From Zizania palustris (taxonomy: Eukaryota > Streptophyta > Magnoliopsida > Poales > Poaceae): a DNA stretch of 64,000 nucleotides. The stretch covers positions 18,104,162-18,168,161 of the forward strand of contig JAAALK010000287.1 in the NCBI GenBank assembly GCA_019279435.1, written 5' to 3'. The notes below the pieces were generated by a model. The model searched no databases and was not told the DNA's origin. It saw nothing but the letters and a program-made list of their open reading frames with translations. Within the stretch, counting starts at the first letter, position 1. Every line of letters begins with the position of its first letter. Of the stretch, positions 63,076 to 64,000 are shown in pieces. A program made the translations under genes and the position numbers.

Positions 63076-64000
63076 TCACTAATAAAGTTTTTAAAGCTAA
63101 GCTAGAGTCTTCAATATAATAAAGATGTAGACGATGGTAATTAGTGAACGCTATAAATGTAGGCAGACCGCGGACACGTACGTGTAAGTTAAGTGTCGGG
63201 GGATAATTAAGAAGCTTGATAGAAAGGGAAGTTAGGCAGGTACGTAGCGTCATGTGCGTCCATGTGCAGCGCCGTCCCCGTACGTCACCAACCGCAGCGG
63301 CCGCGCGAGAGGCTCAACACGTCGCTGCTGCCTACTGCTAGCTAGCTACTAGCTAGCTAGGGGGGAGTGGCCAGAGTGCTGATTGAGTTAGATAGCCATG
63401 TTATGTGCACACCACAAATGCCCCCACGCACGTGTGGTCCCCGCTTCCCTGCTTATTATACCGTGGATTTACGGTACATCATATTCTTTAGGAGGTTTAT
63501 AATTAATCTTAGGAGTTAGCCATTAATTCATTACAATTGCATACATACATGCATAAGTATAAAAACAAAAGAAAATATGATGGAATTAATAGGTCACATT
63601 ATTTAAATTTAAGTCGTTAGAGAAAACAATTAATAGCTCACAATTATTTAGTTAAACCTTAAAATTCTCTTATCTAATTTTTTTTATAAATTAAACTTGT
63701 GTTTGACCTATTTTATAGAGAAATATACCAACAATTGTAACATCAATTTAATTTTATTAAATTTATAATAAAATGTGCTTTATTGTATTTATTTAATATT
63801 ATAGATACTAATATATTATTCATCATACTCGTTACAAATGTTTAACTTCAAAAAAGTAAAACGACTTATAATGTAAACTATTTGTCAAAATTTACAGGTA
63901 GAGCATTCTGGTGCCCTTTACCTCCTGTAACGGGTCAATGGCACGTACGGGGCCGTGCTGATTCTCTGGCTGTTGTGTGTCCTCTTTCTTTACGAAAGGC
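63076..64000. other. Unassigned DNA at the right edge
   Basis: A GC-rich patch at 63250-63315 and a GCTAGCTA run at 63334-63360 are followed by AT-rich sequence to about 63890, then mixed sequence to the edge. TTATTATA at 63453 could be a TATA-like element. I see no ORF with a domain. A gene may start beyond the window. Confidence 0.4.

Noticed and set aside
1..64000. CRISPR arrays, rRNA or tRNA genes, bacterial or organellar features
   Set aside because: None seen. Regularly spaced repeats here are subterminal transposon repeats, and tRNA-like words are primer-binding sites only.

Overview
This window is nuclear DNA of a large-genome grass (Poaceae). It is packed with nested LTR retrotransposons of grass lineages (Tekay/RIRE3-type and Tat-type gypsy, SIRE-type and another copia), CACTA, hAT and Tourist-like DNA elements. 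There are no operons, bacterial ribosome-binding sites or CRISPR arrays. Only one reading frame looks like an ordinary host gene: a short GC-rich atypical bHLH gene at about 48.0-48.3 kb on the minus strand. The species cannot be named from the sequence alone.

Left part (1-21.6 kb) is a three-level nest. The outermost recognisable unit is a Tat-lineage gypsy element on the plus strand (RNase H, archaeal-type RNase H, integrase and one LTR, 17879-21594). A minus-strand gypsy element (LTR 14582-17878, PBS, ORF0, gag; its pol lies off the left edge) sits in its RNase H region. A complete 12.2 kb plus-strand Tekay-type chromovirus (319-12561) sits inside the gag of that minus-strand element, flanked by GTCTA duplications. 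I found only two differences between its two 3297 bp LTRs, so it is very young.

Middle part (21.6-45.7 kb). At 22.1-24.6 kb two convergent, decayed genes with GRF-type zinc-finger sequence are followed by subterminal-repeat-like DNA. A degenerate copia element (about 26.0-42.66 kb) is split by a SIRE-lineage copia element (27492-38599, AAAGC duplications, LTRs about 1.5 percent diverged). Two chimeric scraps follow: a minus-strand Tat pol fragment with LTR-like DNA, and a copia gag/pro/integrase fragment.

Right part (45.7-64 kb) is AT-rich and more gene-like. It holds a Tourist-like MITE, the bHLH gene, a degenerate 0.5 kb tandem duplication, and a Tekay-related LTR (50288-54880) that carries a 495 bp solo LTR. 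That LTR breaks directly into a 5'-truncated CACTA transposon (TNP2 plus a multi-exon second gene, right end at 60794). A decayed host-like gene interrupted by an 847 bp hAT element comes next, then uncharacterised DNA.

The most interesting signal is inside the gypsy LTRs. Three divergent LTR types (319-3615, 14582-17878, 50288-54880) share an arrangement of one short exon-like block ending in a GC-type donor (AG/GCAAGT) and a second block after an AG acceptor about 1.1-1.3 kb downstream. If spliced, both blocks stay in one frame and end in an acidic C-terminus before a stop codon, and the codon-level changes look conservative. The same elements also share an extra ORF upstream of gag (ORF0).
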